A DNA stretch of 64,000 nt from Forficula auricularia. Its lineage: Eukaryota > Arthropoda > Insecta > Dermaptera > Forficulidae. The DNA lies in NCBI GenBank assembly GCA_024734495.1, contig JALMQS010000187.1, forward strand, positions 14,093,173-14,157,172. Reading direction: 5' to 3'. The position numbers were made by a program, and so were the translations under genes. Every line of letters begins with the position of its first letter. Positions within the stretch are counted from its first letter, which is position 1. Below, one piece after another: positions 9,995 through 21,115 of this stretch. The notes beneath the pieces were generated by a model. That model was not told the origin of the DNA. It saw only the letters and a program-made list of their open reading frames with translations, and made no database searches.

Positions 9995-11530
9995 TGTTTT
10001 TTTTGTATGGGGCCCAGTTATGGGAAGATATTTGAAAATGGAGCAGAAAATAAAACAAAGAAATTTATAGATATGGCATTTCCCTTCATTTTAGAAAATT
10101 AAAAAAAAAAAAAAAAATGGAATCGTCAAAACTTGAAAAAATTAAATAATTACCAAATTTTCATTTTGGGGCCGAGCTTTGGGGGGTTATATTTCTTCAT
10201 AAAAAAATGCCAAAAAATATATGCTCTTTTCAAAACTTCAAAATGCAAACTGTGTATTTTCTATTGCTTAATAAATAGGTAAAATTCTACATAAAAATCT
10301 CTAAAAAATAATTTGAGATTTTTTTGGAACTCGCCCCTCTACTAGACAAAATGAGTGAGGGGGCTAAAAATGAACAAACTGAGCTTGTTTATTTTTTCGT
10401 CTTGATCATTTTTCAAAAATTTTATATTCAAATTTTGAACCAAGAGTTTTTTGGGGTTGTGTTCATGATGAGCTAAAATTTGAATTTTTTATGAAAATAT
10501 AAACTGATTATATTGTATTTAATTATTGAATTATTATTATTCATACAGAATAGGACACCAGAGGATATTAATATTTGTCTTTACTTTTTTGTGGAGAATA
10601 TAGGAAGGATAGGTATAATGTTCTTGATCAAGTGTTTTTCTTACTTATGTGCTGCAAGTTGAACGACGTATAGTGTTATTTTATTTTTATTATATATATA
10701 TATATATTTTCAATTTGAATAGTTAGAGAGAGTTGAAAAGCCAAACATAGCTTGCCGCCTAGAACCAGTCCAGTTTATCCATTATATGATTTATTATTTA
10801 CCATGACCAATCTATTTTAATTTAATCGAAGTAAATAGTTAATAAGCCAAAATTGGGATGATCTGGTTTAGAATTTGAAGAATCATATATTGATGGTAAT
10901 TATCTATTATCTATTTGGTTTAGAAGTATTTATGGATAGTTGGGTACTTTTTAATTCGATTAAGTCAATATTATGAGAAATTATTAAACACAGAGACAAA
11001 TATTGATACTTTTTGAAAAAGTTATTTGTTAGGGAACTTTTTGGGAAATTGATGAAAAATATTAATTAACAGTGGCAAACCAGGAAAATATAAATTGTAT
11101 AAAAAAATTGTTTATTTTTATTTTCAATTGTTTTTATTAAATAACACATTCATATAGGAAGTACATGTACATTTGTATATAAACGAATGTCGGAATTTCA
11201 TAATTAAGACGGATACTAAAAGTTGGAATTATCGATCGCCAGCGAAATTAAAAAGGCTATACATTAAAGGAAAAAGAACATTGCTATTAAGTACCTGCCT
11301 AAGTTGGTCAATATATCCTGTATGGTTTATTATTTTATAATTAAATATTAATAATGCAGAAAATGGGGGAAAAACGAACCGTTTCATAGGAAGCTATTGA
11401 GCTAAAATTTAACGAAATATTATTTTATTAATAAAAGCTGTACCTTTCTGTCAAGTTTCAACTTTCTAGCTTAAGTCATTAGCTGATTAATAAAAATTGT
11501 CAAACCAACAAAATTTCCAGAGAGCGTACC
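9995..11530. other. AT-rich, simple repeats only
   Basis: No gene. Holds a poly-A run near 10100-10116 and a (TA)n run near 10692-10709. Confidence 0.5.
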
Positions 11531-11549
11531 GAATATTGGAATTATTTTA

Positions 11550-11762
11550 CATCTGAAGATGTTAAAAAATTGTGATCGCATGTTCAAATATTATTAGTTT
11601 TAACCTGTAAACTCCTGATGATGGACTAATAATCCGGAAATATATTGAGTTTGTATAAACCTCTTTGAGTTTTATTTCATTCACTGTGAAACTACACACC
11701 CTTTACATTATTAATTAATATCATGTTTCACCTAAAAGCCTACACCACTTTCTCTGAGTAAA
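11550..11762 (+). mobile_element. 213-bp PLE-type insert with one hammerhead (family H1)
   Basis: Flanked by an exact 15-bp direct repeat ATTGGAATTATTTTA (11535-11549 and 11763-11777). It carries one arm with a hammerhead core and then a tail with CCTACACCACTTTCTCTGAG. The second copy of the family is at 50090-50363. No protein is encoded. Known Penelope-like elements have terminal repeats with hammerheads and a short unique tail; this insert looks like a terminal piece of such an element. Confidence 0.75.
11604..11656 (+). ncRNA. Type I hammerhead ribozyme, intact core
   Basis: Core CTGATGA at 11615-11621 and GAAA at 11637-11640. Stem II is TGGA/TCCG (one G:U pair) with loop CTAATAA. Stem III is the 4-nt palindrome TATA, as in dimer-type PLE hammerheads, and the predicted cut follows TT at 11645-11646. 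Stem I pairs CTGTAAACTC with GAGTTTGTAT over about nine pairs including G:U. All invariant core bases are present. Activity is not shown. Confidence 0.7.
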
Positions 11763-11779
11763 ATTGGAATTATTTTATT

Positions 11780-12945
11780 ATGTTTTCTCTCTAATTCTAT
11801 AAAAAGAAATAAGTTTTTATTATTATATAAAAAATGAATAGTAATGGAAATAAAACTTGATGCTTAAAGCAATAAGGAAAATAGAAAATAGTATCTTTTG
11901 TTAGAAGTGTGATGTTTGCATTCTTTAAGTGAAGCAGGTTTAAATGGCTTTAGAGTTCACACTTATATACCTCGACCCACATTCAAACAGTGCTATGGAA
12001 TTGATGTACAGATGTACTCATATTAAAATGAAATTTTCAACGTAACAAGTTTTCTTTTTAAGCACTTGACTTCGTTTAAAATTGTTCTTGTAAATATTTT
12101 CTTTAGCATTTCAAAATAAAGAGACATTTTAAAAAAATAGACTAGATTAAATCTTCTGTGATTTCTAAGGTGAAAACGGCATTTTTTAAACACACCATAG
12201 ACGCTTGGCAAATGTTTTCGTCACCCTTAATTTGGACCTATGTTTGTGCGCACTGATGTTTAGTTTAAATGCCACTTTGGATCATGAATCTCCTTTTGGT
12301 CTTTACAAGCAAATTCTTCTAGCGCCACTACTATAGATTATATATATAAACATATATCTAATTCCGCAGATTACGAGATAAAAGCACTATTTCCTTTTCA
12401 ATTTTAGGTCATATTGGATAGCTGTTGTAATTTCTTTTTATAAATGAAATTTATAGGATCTCTACCAATGCCGTGCGTTCCATGGATGCTGTGGATGCGG
12501 TGCATCTCTAAAATTTCAAACAATTAGAGTATTTTCATAAATATCGACTACAAAATTTCAAGAGGATCTTTAAATTTTCAAATTATTATCCGTTATTTCA
12601 AATATTTTTATAAAAATCATTTTTTGTTTTAAAAAGTATATTGAAATGAAATAAAATTGTTGCATAGTTTCAAGGGGCAATTAAAATGAATGGTTTTCCG
12701 AAAAGGGTGCGGGTAGAAGGTTTGAAGTCCCTGCCTGGTAGATATATCTTCCAGTTCAAGCAATTAAAATAGTAATAATACAAAAAAACGAATAAATAAA
12801 GAGGATTCGAGTATCTTTGAATTAATCCATTTCTAATAACTCTTAATATATATATATAATAATATATATAATTGGAAATAACTATTTAGTGGTATAGACA
12901 AGTCATAGCTTGTTTAGGTATAGCAATAGAATTAGGAGAAATTTT
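11780..12945. other. AT-rich, no feature recognised
   Basis: No gene or clear repeat. Short frames here are A/T-driven. Confidence 0.45.
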
Positions 12946-12954
12946 AAATTTTCT

Positions 12955-13165
12955 TATAGGGATAGGCTGATTCATTAGGGAAGATGGTCGATTTCCATCT
13001 CAGGGACTGTTGAGTTTTAAAAGTCACAAGATTCAATTTCTAACTCCTACCCTCGAATCCAACTCGAGGCAACCGGCTAAAAATCTGATCCCTACTTAGA
13101 AGACATAATTTAATAATACTATCGTAAAATGGTTGTTAGCTAGAAGGGCCGAAAAAACTCCTACC
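12955..13165 (+). mobile_element. SINE family S, copy 1
   Basis: Contains GAGGCAACCGGCTAAAAATC, GATCCCTACTTAGAAG, and GCTAGAAGGGCCGAAAAAAC. The same blocks occur at 26810-26960 (-) and, more diverged, at 52875-53085 (+), where the head still looks tRNA-derived and the 3' end is A-rich. That marks the family as a SINE. The head of this copy is degraded. Confidence 0.6.
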
Positions 13166-14799
13166 CTCACTCACTCAAAGCAATATCCGTTTGGGGCGAA
13201 GGTCCCAAAATATATTTTTAAAAAATCTATTGTTAAATTTGAAAAATAACGAAAATGATGGCGTGTTCGATGAAATTAGCAAAAAAAAGCGAAGCTTAAA
13301 TAAAATTTCCAAAATGAAGGATACTTTTTGGACAGCATCCCCTGGTTGTTACCAACCGTCACTGATCTATACAAAGGCTTAATTTAGTTTACTTTAGTTT
13401 TGTAAACGATCAATATTCGACACTCTCAGCGGGTGGCTAGAGTATTGTTTTCGTAGAAAGTTCTAATGCCAAAATTTATGTAATTTCTAAACAAGGAAGA
13501 GATTAGATTTAAGCTTTCTAGCTTCAAACAATTTATGATATTGATTAAACAAATATAAAAGATTTGCTTTATATGGTATGGCACACATTATTATTATTAT
13601 TTATTAATAATTCTCAAAAATGAAACATTTGCACGGTTTCAATGGGCAATAAAGTGTCCAAAAAGGTTGCAGATTTCCAAAAGCTGCAAGGAGGATGGAA
13701 GAGGCCACGGATAAGTTTAAGCATGTTAAAAATTATTCTGGTTGAAACAAGAGTTTCTAAAGAAATGAGAAGATCTTTGGACTAATTTATTTATGAAATC
13801 CAGCCAGAAGGATCTCCTCTCAATATTTAATTATTGTCGGTCATGGAAAGTTCCTTCTGAAACTAAAATTTTTGTATTCCTAAAGAAAAGAACTGATTAG
13901 ATAAGATTAGGCTTTTTAGCTTCACAAATTTTGATTTAATAATTCAGAAAATGTATTTTTACTTTCACATATATATTCTATATAATGTAATTGTAATGAT
14001 ATAGGATATAATGTGAAGTATTGCGATCGGCTCCCGGGTTCCTGACACTTAGAGAGTTTCTACCTCAGAGATGAAAAAAGTTAATTTCACTTTGTGACTT
14101 GTAGGTGGAAGGAATTAATGCCCTTAATAGTTTGAAATCGGATTTAGAACATAAAATGAATATTATCAGAGGACCTCAAAAAATGTTATATAAAGTTTTT
14201 ATGAAAATTACATTTAAAGAACTTTTCTCTACAGTAAGCAAGTACTTTTTTCTGAAAAATGTATTTATTTGGTCAGTTTAATATAGCTCATTTAACCTTG
14301 CTTAAGTAAGAATGGATGGCATTTCTGTGTAAAATGCCCTTGTGAGGAAATTTCATCATTTCAGTAACCATATCAGCTTCGTTGTTATCGCATCAGTTAC
14401 GTTTGATGAAGATCTGGAGTAATCGACTTAAAATAAAAAATGGCGATCCATTCTTATCTAATACTTAAGGAATAATTATTCTAGATTCCATTTTTGAAGT
14501 TTCGATTATTATTGTTAACCATTGCTGAAGACCTAGACGATTTAATATCGAAAATAGTTACCAATAATGATCGAAACGTTAAAAATGCATTTTATTTATT
14601 TATCGTAAGCAGTGCTGGATTTCCGCCTAGGACCACAAGGCTCGGGCCTAGGGGCCCAGCAGACCTGGGGGCCCCAGTTGAGGAATCTTTTTTTTTCAAC
14701 CTAAAAAGATCACAAGGGATCTACAACAGGCATTACAAATATCATACAAGTATGCAATCACAATCTCTGGCTAAACAAATATAGCTTAACATTCTCATT

Positions 14800-15085
14800 C
14801 AAATTACTAAGAGCTTTTACGTTGGATTGCTGCTCTATTTACATAAGCACATTTCACCAAACGTAGGAATTGCTTTCCGAATGCTGTTGTGTACACCAGC
14901 GTCAAACGGCTCAGCAGAACGGTCGTTTTCAGCGCTAAAGAGAGTAAAGAATTACTTAAGATCTAACATAGGAGAGAACAGGCTCAATTCACTTCTATAA
15001 TGTACATAGAGTCAGAAATAATGCAGTCAATGAAGACGTCATTCGTTCTTTTGCACAGAAGAAAGTTTGCCGTAAGATTGTATAA
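14800..15085 (+). pseudogene. hAT transposase C-terminal dimerisation region, frameshifted
   Basis: Frame from 14839 reads LHKHISPNVGIAFRMLLCTP then SNGSAERSFSALKRVKNYLR, the hallmark of the hAT dimerisation domain (AERSFSALKR.K.YLRS). A one-base shift near 14998 moves the frame, after which it reads NEDVIRSFAQKKVCRKIV and stops at 15083-15085. This matches C-termini of hAT proteins related to the 52-kDa repressor/ZMYM group. The catalytic regions are missing. Confidence 0.75.
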
Positions 15086-15209
15086 ATTTTATAGAATAAG
15101 GTAACTATATAGTAACATGGACTGTATTATTCTGATGTTTATTAAACTCATTAAAGTCGATTAAAAATTTCTTTTTCCTCTCTTCTTTTGTCTATATCCT
15201 ATACATAGG

Positions 15210-15975
15210 TATACATGGTGATTCACGGTCGGTGGCACGTTAGACGTTTATGGAAAACGGAACGTAGGATTTTTCTGAAAATTTATCACCTTACATTTTC
15301 TTACCTGTTCTATCGATCTAAAATATTTTCAGCATTGCAACGTTTCGGCTTCCATCGAAAAGTCGTAACAACTTTATTTTTTTAAATAGAACACCCTGTA
15401 TATTAACACGTTTTTAGAACCGCCCTTTTATTAAAATACTTTTTTGTTAATATTGTCCTATACCTATCTCTATCGGTTTTTGAGATAAAAAATAATTTAT
15501 GTTAAATTTGGTCCAAAACATGGCCCTAATTAAACTTAAATAAATTAGTGCTCTCAATTCATGAAAAGTTGATATTTTGGTGGTAGTTTAGACAGACCCG
15601 AAGTATTTAATTTACGTCGAGAAATCGACTCCATATTATACAGGGCGTGCTAAGATTACTATTATTTCCGTTATTCATAAAAGGAGTCAAAAGTTCATTT
15701 TTTCAATTGAGACTCCCTGTATATTACTTAATAAATTGAAAGACGAAGAAAAATGCTTTAAGACGATATATCATGTCCCTATACCTAAAACATCAAGTTT
15801 ACTTAATAAAACCGCTTTTTCGAGAAAAATTACTTTTTAATGAATTTAATTTTAACTAACCATGAAAATATCAAGCTTATGACAGTTTGTTGACTATTTA
15901 TAAGTACCTTATAAACAGTTTATTGACGATGTTCAAAAAATCTCCCAAAATGATCGCAAATATTGATTATTTAAA
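15210..15975 (+). mobile_element. Half of foldback element F1 inserted in the hAT
   Basis: Starts TATACATGGTGATTCACGG and follows the left arm and loop of the complete element at 18463-19864 almost base for base, then ends where the second arm should begin. Landmarks are TTTTCAGCATTGCAACGTTT and CTCCATATTATACAGG. The short frames are shadows of arms that read openly on both strands. Confidence 0.75.
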
Positions 15976-16434
15976 CGAAGTTCAAAATGTCAAGTGCCTA
16001 GGGGCCCTGGGTCTCTTAAATCCGCCCCTGATCTTAAGGCTTTACATAATTATACATGATTAATAGACAATTAGTTACACAAACACACAGGTCAAGGGGC
16101 TGTAAAGTGTAGACAAGATGGTGCACTTCGAGCAACGCTTTGTTTGCTCAAAGCACTAAAATGATACACATGGCAATCGAATAAAATGCGATCACGGTCG
16201 AAAGATACAGAATTCTGAAAAGGCTAGAATAAACAAACAAAAAAAATGCAATGTATAATTGTTATCCCTCAAGTATTAGATGAGAACCAATGGTTACTTT
16301 TGATTTTTAGTCAACATTCACTTCAAATAATCAGCGATACCTGATTAATAATAAAGAAATAAACATATTAAAATTTCACACGACTATGGATAAAGTCTAG
16401 CATCGATCCGTTGCAGTTTATTTTATCTGTTTTT

Positions 16435-17040
16435 TATTTTTACTCGATCAGTTGTCCAATCCATCTACTTCTCCTTTAATCATTCATATGTATAAGCTGC
16501 GATATAAAATAGTCATCTCGGTCGACTAAACCATGAGGCAAATTCATGAGTTTTTTTACTTCTGTGGTGATAATAAATTCATTGGCATTCAGTCAAGCAA
16601 TTAACATTTAAGTTAAAGTATGTATTAATGTGAAAATTAAATGAAATTGCCCGGTTATTTGTAAATTTAAGCTCGAGTGGTCAGGATCTATAAAAACAGA
16701 ACAATTTCTGGTTAAACCGCAAATGGAGCGATTTTATAGAGATTATTTTATAGTATCCTCTAGTAAACATGACTAATTTCCGTGACCTTTGCGTTTATTC
16801 TGTTTATCAATATTTATACTTGACCAATACAATTCAAAAATATATTTCTATAAAAATATGTTAAAAATAGCGACATAAGGCATAATATGAATATTATTCT
16901 TAAACATCAAATCATCTTCTGAAGAGGGGCGAATTATTTTTAGTAGCACACGGGCGCCGAATATCTTAGGACAGCCCTGTTGACAGGTCATCAAAACCTA
17001 TTGGGTACTTCCAATCATTCCAGCATCATAAAATTTTGCA
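16435..17040. other. No gene; one hAT-like end near 16920-16985
   Basis: AT-rich. On the minus strand, CAGGGCTGTCCTAAGATATT begins near 16980 and looks like a Charlie-type hAT terminus. No partner end with a matching 8-bp flank was found. Confidence 0.35.
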
Positions 17041-17045
17041 TCCTG

Positions 17046-17260
17046 GTAGAGATACAGTCAAGTTAAATTAGCCAAGAATAATTATAAGTTAAGTAAAAAG
17101 TACTTTCAATTAAAATGTATTCTTTCCATTTTGAATGACAATCTAATTTGTGGATTCTAAAATTAAATTATTTTCATGAAATTTGGCTGTTAGGCATTAT
17201 GTCATTAGGGTAATGAGCTAAATTCTTGGCGAAATTAACTTGGCTACATCCTGGATTTTA
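17046..17260. mobile_element. MITE with 25-bp termini
   Basis: Left end CAGTCAAGTTAAATTAGCCA is inverted against the right end CTTGGCGAAATTAACTTGGC. A related copy starts at 52197. Non-coding. Confidence 0.55.
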
Positions 17261-17734
17261 CTACTTTTTCTAACTTAGTCTGTTTTTACAAAGAAGTGTT
17301 TTGAATTGGATAATTGTATATTCTTTAATATAATATAAGATTATTTAATAATTCATTTATGGGAAATTCTAAATTTAAAAATTTTGCTAAAGTCTGAATA
17401 ACACTGAAACACTGAAAACACTGGACTCTTGAAGCCATTTTAACATGAATTATTAAGAATTTAATCATTTTAATAAAAATCACTCTTTCACGTACTTTGT
17501 TTATAGTTAGGCTTACCATACGTCTCGGTTTGACTTGGACTGTCCCTGGTTTGAGGCTATAGTTTACGTGTCCCGGTCAGTATGTCATTTTGTCCCGATT
17601 TTTTGGAAAAAGCAAAGTTATAGTGTGAACTAAATTTTAGTAGATTTCTCGACGCGATTAAAAATACAAAGAAATAGAAGAAAAGGCTTTTTCAAAACCC
17701 TGTACGTCTGCTAGGTAGAGCCGCAACAAGTAAT

Positions 17735-18215
17735 TTCTTTTGTACATTTTTGTCTGAATTATAATGAAGTCCAATTGAATGTTCTCTCCCTCTTTAACGA
17801 GTATCGTTTTGGTCAGAGTGCAAAAGGCCATTTCTAGAAATTAAGAAATTAATAGTTTGAAACAGGTTTGAACTTGTATTTTGCATCCTTGCAATATACC
17901 TTATAGCTGTAAAGAAAGATAGATCATTCTATCAGCTCTCTTTGTAGTTATTTTCATCCATCAGATTCTAATGAACGAAGCGCTCACCCGCACATTAAAT
18001 AATAAAAAAGTGAAAAAATTTCAAGACTTGGTGATACACTAGGGCTGCCCTAGTAATTTTATTAATAAACTTAAATATAAATTTAAAAATATTTCAACAA
18101 CTGTATTGCGAACCATATATTAAATATAAATTGTTCATTTATGGCTATAGGTACTATAACATATTCTTAAAATCTCAATAGAATAATTTAAAAAATAGTT
18201 TCTGCCTATTGAACG
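17735..18215 (+). repeat. Dispersed repeat, pair with 56290-56700
   Basis: Same-strand copy of 56290-56700. Shared blocks are TTGTCTGAATT, AAAGGCCATT, AGAAATTAA.AAATT, GATAATTCTATC-like words, and GTGAAAAAATTTC.AAGACT. Divergence is high. No coding sequence. Confidence 0.6.
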
Positions 18216-18462
18216 AGATATTCCAAAATCTAATCAGTACTATGTATTCATACAAACGAAGTTTTTGACTTTCCCTACTTGGGATATCGTGGGTATCGGA
18301 ATTCAGACACACAAAGAGAAAAAATCATATTTGAAAAATATTGTTCTCCGCGTTTCAGACATTTTTAACCACAATGAGCAAATATTTATTTTTATACGTG
18401 ATTTAATATTAGGACCGCCTGGGAGGAGAATAATTTTTAACCTCAATTCATGCTAGTGATAA

Positions 18463-19864
18463 TATACAGGTGATTCACGGTCGGTGGCATGTTAGACATT
18501 TACGGAAAACGAAACGCAGGATTTTTCTGAAAATTTATCTCCTTACATTTTCTTACCTGTTCTATCGGTCTAAAATATTTTCAGCATTGCGACGTTTCGG
18601 TTTTCAGCGAAAAGTCGTAGCAACATTATTTTTTAAATGGAACACCCCGTATATTAACACGTTTTTAGAACCGCTCTTTTATTAAAATACTTTTTTGTTA
18701 ATATTGTCCTATACCTTTCTCTATCGGTTTTTGAGATAAAAAATAATTTATGTTAAATTTGGTCCAAAACATGGCCCTAATTAAAATTAAATAAATTAGT
18801 GCTCTCAATTCATCAAAAGTTGATATTTTGGTGGTAGTTTAGACAGACCCGAAGTATTTAATTTACGTCGAGAAATCGACTCCATATTATATGGCATGCA
18901 AGATTACTATTATTTCCGTTATTCATAAAAGGAGTCAAAAGTTCATTTTTTCAAATAAGACTCCCTGTATATTATTTAATAAATTGAAAGACGATGAAAA
19001 ATGCTTTAAGACGATATATCATGTCCCTATACCTAAAACATCAAGTTTACTTAATAAAGCCGCTTTTTCGTGAAAAATTACTTTTTAATGAATTTTAATT
19101 TTAACTAACCATGGAAATATCATGCTTGTGACAGTTTGTTGATTATTTATAAGTAACTTATAAACAGTTTATTAACGATGTTCAAAAAATCTTCCAAAAT
19201 GATCGCAAATATTGATTAGTTAAAATCAAATTCATTAAAAAGTTATTTTTCACGAAAAAGCGGCTTTATTAAGTAAACTTGATGTTTTAGATATAGGGAC
19301 ATGATATATCGTCTTAAAGCATTTTTTTCGTCTTTCAATTTATTAAGTGATATACAGGGGGTCTCATTTGAAAAATGAACTTTTGACTCCTTTTATGAAT
19401 AACGGAAATAATAGTAATCTTAGCACGCCCTGTATAATGTGGAGTCGATTTCTCGACGTAAATTGAATACTTCGGGTCTGTCTAAACTACCACCAGAATA
19501 TTAACTTTTCATGAATCGAGAGCACTAATTTATTTAAGTTTAATTAGGGACATGTTTTGGACCAAATTTAACATAAATTATTTTTTATCTCAAAAACCGA
19601 TAGAGATAGGTATAGGACAATATCGACAAAAAAGGATTTTAATAAAAGAGCGGTTCTAAAAACGTGTTAATATACGGGGTGTTCCATTAAAAAAAATAAA
19701 GTTGCTACGACTTTTTGATGGAAGCCGAAACGTCGCAATGCTGAAAATATTTTAGATCGATAGAACAGTTAAGAAAATGTAAGGTGCTAAATTTTCAGAA
19801 AAATCCTACGTTCCGTTTTCCATAAACGTCTAACGTGCCACCGACCATGAATCACCCTGTATAA
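18463..19864. mobile_element. Complete foldback element F1, 1.4 kb
   Basis: Starts TATACAGGTGATTCACGGTC and ends GACCATGAATCACCCTGTATA. The arms are about 640 bp (18463-19100 and 19216-19864) and are inverted over their full length with small differences, separated by a loop of about 115 bp. Frames in both arms are mirror shadows and match nothing known. The giant arms and lack of a transposase define a foldback-type element. A half copy lies in the hAT at 15210. Confidence 0.8.
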
Positions 19865-19985
19865 TAGGACACTTCTGCAATTTCGAATACTTTCAACCAA
19901 ATGTCAATATTTTTATTTATACATTATTTTTAATTTATTAAATTAATTAATTAATTAATATTAAATAAATTTAAAAGTTTATTTT

Positions 19986-20090
19986 TCCAGCAGAAGACAC
20001 AGTTTTTTATTGTCTCCTTTAATTTATAAAAATTCTGATACTCTCGGCAAAAAGAGACTTTCAATTTAATTCAAAAGGATCGTCAATCCA
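19986..20090 (+). repeat. Fragment of the 45-kb PLE-type family (arm end and tail)
   Basis: TTCCAGCAGAAGACACAG, TTATTGTCTCCTTTAAT, AAAATTCTGATACTCTCGGC and ACTTTCAATTTAA follow the arm and tail order of the 45-kb insert. The ribozyme part is missing. Confidence 0.65.
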
Positions 20091-20302
20091 ATTGCCACAA
20101 TTACAATTTTGATGGAGAATATATTAATAGCTTAGCTCACTTAAGAGTAAGTACCTGGAACACCGAGAGATGCTCGCTAATTTTTTGATTCAGTTAAAAT
20201 CGATATATTAATATTATTTTTAATTTTAAATTCAGGTAAAAAGGTCGATTTTTAATCGCAGCCAAAATAAAATAAAATTGAAATAAAATTAATTTATATT
20301 TT

Positions 20303-20345
20303 TACCAACGTTTTGACCCGCTATGGCCATCATCAAAACGTATTA
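20303..20345 (-). ncRNA. Decayed hammerhead ribozyme
   Basis: The minus strand reads TTGATGA, then T, then GGCC/GGTC around ATAGCG, then AAAA-CG-TT. Relative to CTGANGA and GAAA, C3 is T and G12 is A. Both changes are C-to-T-type on one strand and fit CpG decay of an original CGAAAC. Predicted inactive. Confidence 0.45.
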
Positions 20346-20415
20346 CTGGCCACAAAGTTTTGAATGTAATTGCAATTAAAAATAATATTAATATACACCG
20401 AGGTTCTTTTGTTGA

Positions 20416-20472
20416 CCCTTTTGAATCCTGAAGAAGGATACGATCCTTCGAATTGTCGGATTTTTCAAAAGA
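20416..20472 (+). ncRNA. Decayed hammerhead ribozyme
   Basis: Core CTGAAGA (20428-20434) and a strong stem II AGGAT/ATCCT with loop ACG. GAAT (20450-20453) stands where GAAA is expected, followed by TG-TC. Distal stem I CTTTTGA/TCAAAAG is still perfect. Loss of the last A of GAAA predicts an inactive ribozyme. Confidence 0.55.
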
Positions 20473-20639
20473 ATCAAATTGATATTCTAATAAGTTATTT
20501 TATAGAAAAATATCTTTAATTAATTAAATTGGCAAATTCTAATAAATAATAATATTTGTAATGATCTATTAGTGAAATTTAAAATAAAAATAGCAATGAA
20601 TTTTAATAAAAGAAAATTGAAAAAAATGTGATTATAAAT

Positions 20640-20860
20640 TTTTATTCAATCACCTGTCAATAATTATTTCATTTAACAAAAAACCCATCAAAAATAACTT
20701 AGCCGAAGATAAGACCGTGACAGATCGAATTGTCAACACAAAAAACCCCCTAATCCGTGAATTTCATCCAAATCGTTAGAGCCGTTTTCGAGAAACTGAT
20801 TCTATAAATTATATATATAATATATACAAGAATTGCTCATTTAATATAAAAAAATTTTAT
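20640..20860. repeat. Dispersed repeat, pair with 6020-6205
   Basis: Carries TGACAGATCGAATTGTCAAC, CGTTAGAGCCGTTTTCGAGA and TATACAAGAATTGCTC, matching 6020-6205. Confidence 0.55.
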
Positions 20861-20984
20861 GTTTATAAACGGACAAAAATTGAAGGTGAGTAATTGCATC
20901 AAACCGAGCGTCCTATTGTCGATAGGACTGATTATATTTATGAACCGATCGTTTCACCAAAAATAAGTCCCTCTTTTAGAATTA

Positions 20985-21115
20985 GTATGTGAATAATGCA
21001 AATGCATTGAAAGTTCCTGTCATCTGATTGGCCATCCCAGTCCCTCCATTTACCATCTACCCTTTGTTAGTGGTAAAAAGCATTTACTTTGCGACATACA
21101 ACCGGCCCTTAGCGA
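20985..21115. mobile_element. Small MITE M2, degenerate copy
   Basis: Shares CATCTGATTGGCCATCCCA and the end CGACATACAACCGGCCCTTA with the M2 element nested at 59497-59632. The left end is worn. Confidence 0.5.

Larger units (their letters stand above)
14610..16030 (+). mobile_element. hAT transposon, internally decayed
   Basis: Left end CAGTGCTGGATTT and right end AAATCCGCCCCTG are inverted with a few mismatches. The 8-bp flanks ATCGTAAG (14602-14609) and ATCTTAAG (16031-16038) differ by one base, the target duplication size of hAT elements. Inside are the 3' part of a hAT transposase (14800-15085) and half of a foldback element (15210-15975). The element lies in repeat family Q, giving three nested layers. 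Confidence 0.8.
14160..16430 (+). repeat. Repeat family Q, copy A (interrupted by a hAT element)
   Basis: Before 14600 it matches the middle of copy B, including one unit with AACCATTGCTGAAGAC. After 16240 it matches the right end, with GAGAACCAATGGTTAC..., TGATTAATAATAAAG and CGATCCGTTGCAGTTTATTT. The hAT element at 14610-16030 sits between the two. The other copies are at 21405-23110 and 60445-61415. Non-coding, class unknown. Confidence 0.65.
20200..20480. mobile_element. Degenerate PLE-type region with two hammerhead relics
   Basis: Contains the inverted pair ATATTAATATTATTTTTAATT (20205-20225) / AATTAAAAATAATATTAATA (20375-20395), a minus-strand hammerhead relic at 20303-20345 and a plus-strand relic of another sequence at 20416-20472. 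Two old PLE-type termini appear to lie next to each other or to be nested. Confidence 0.5.
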
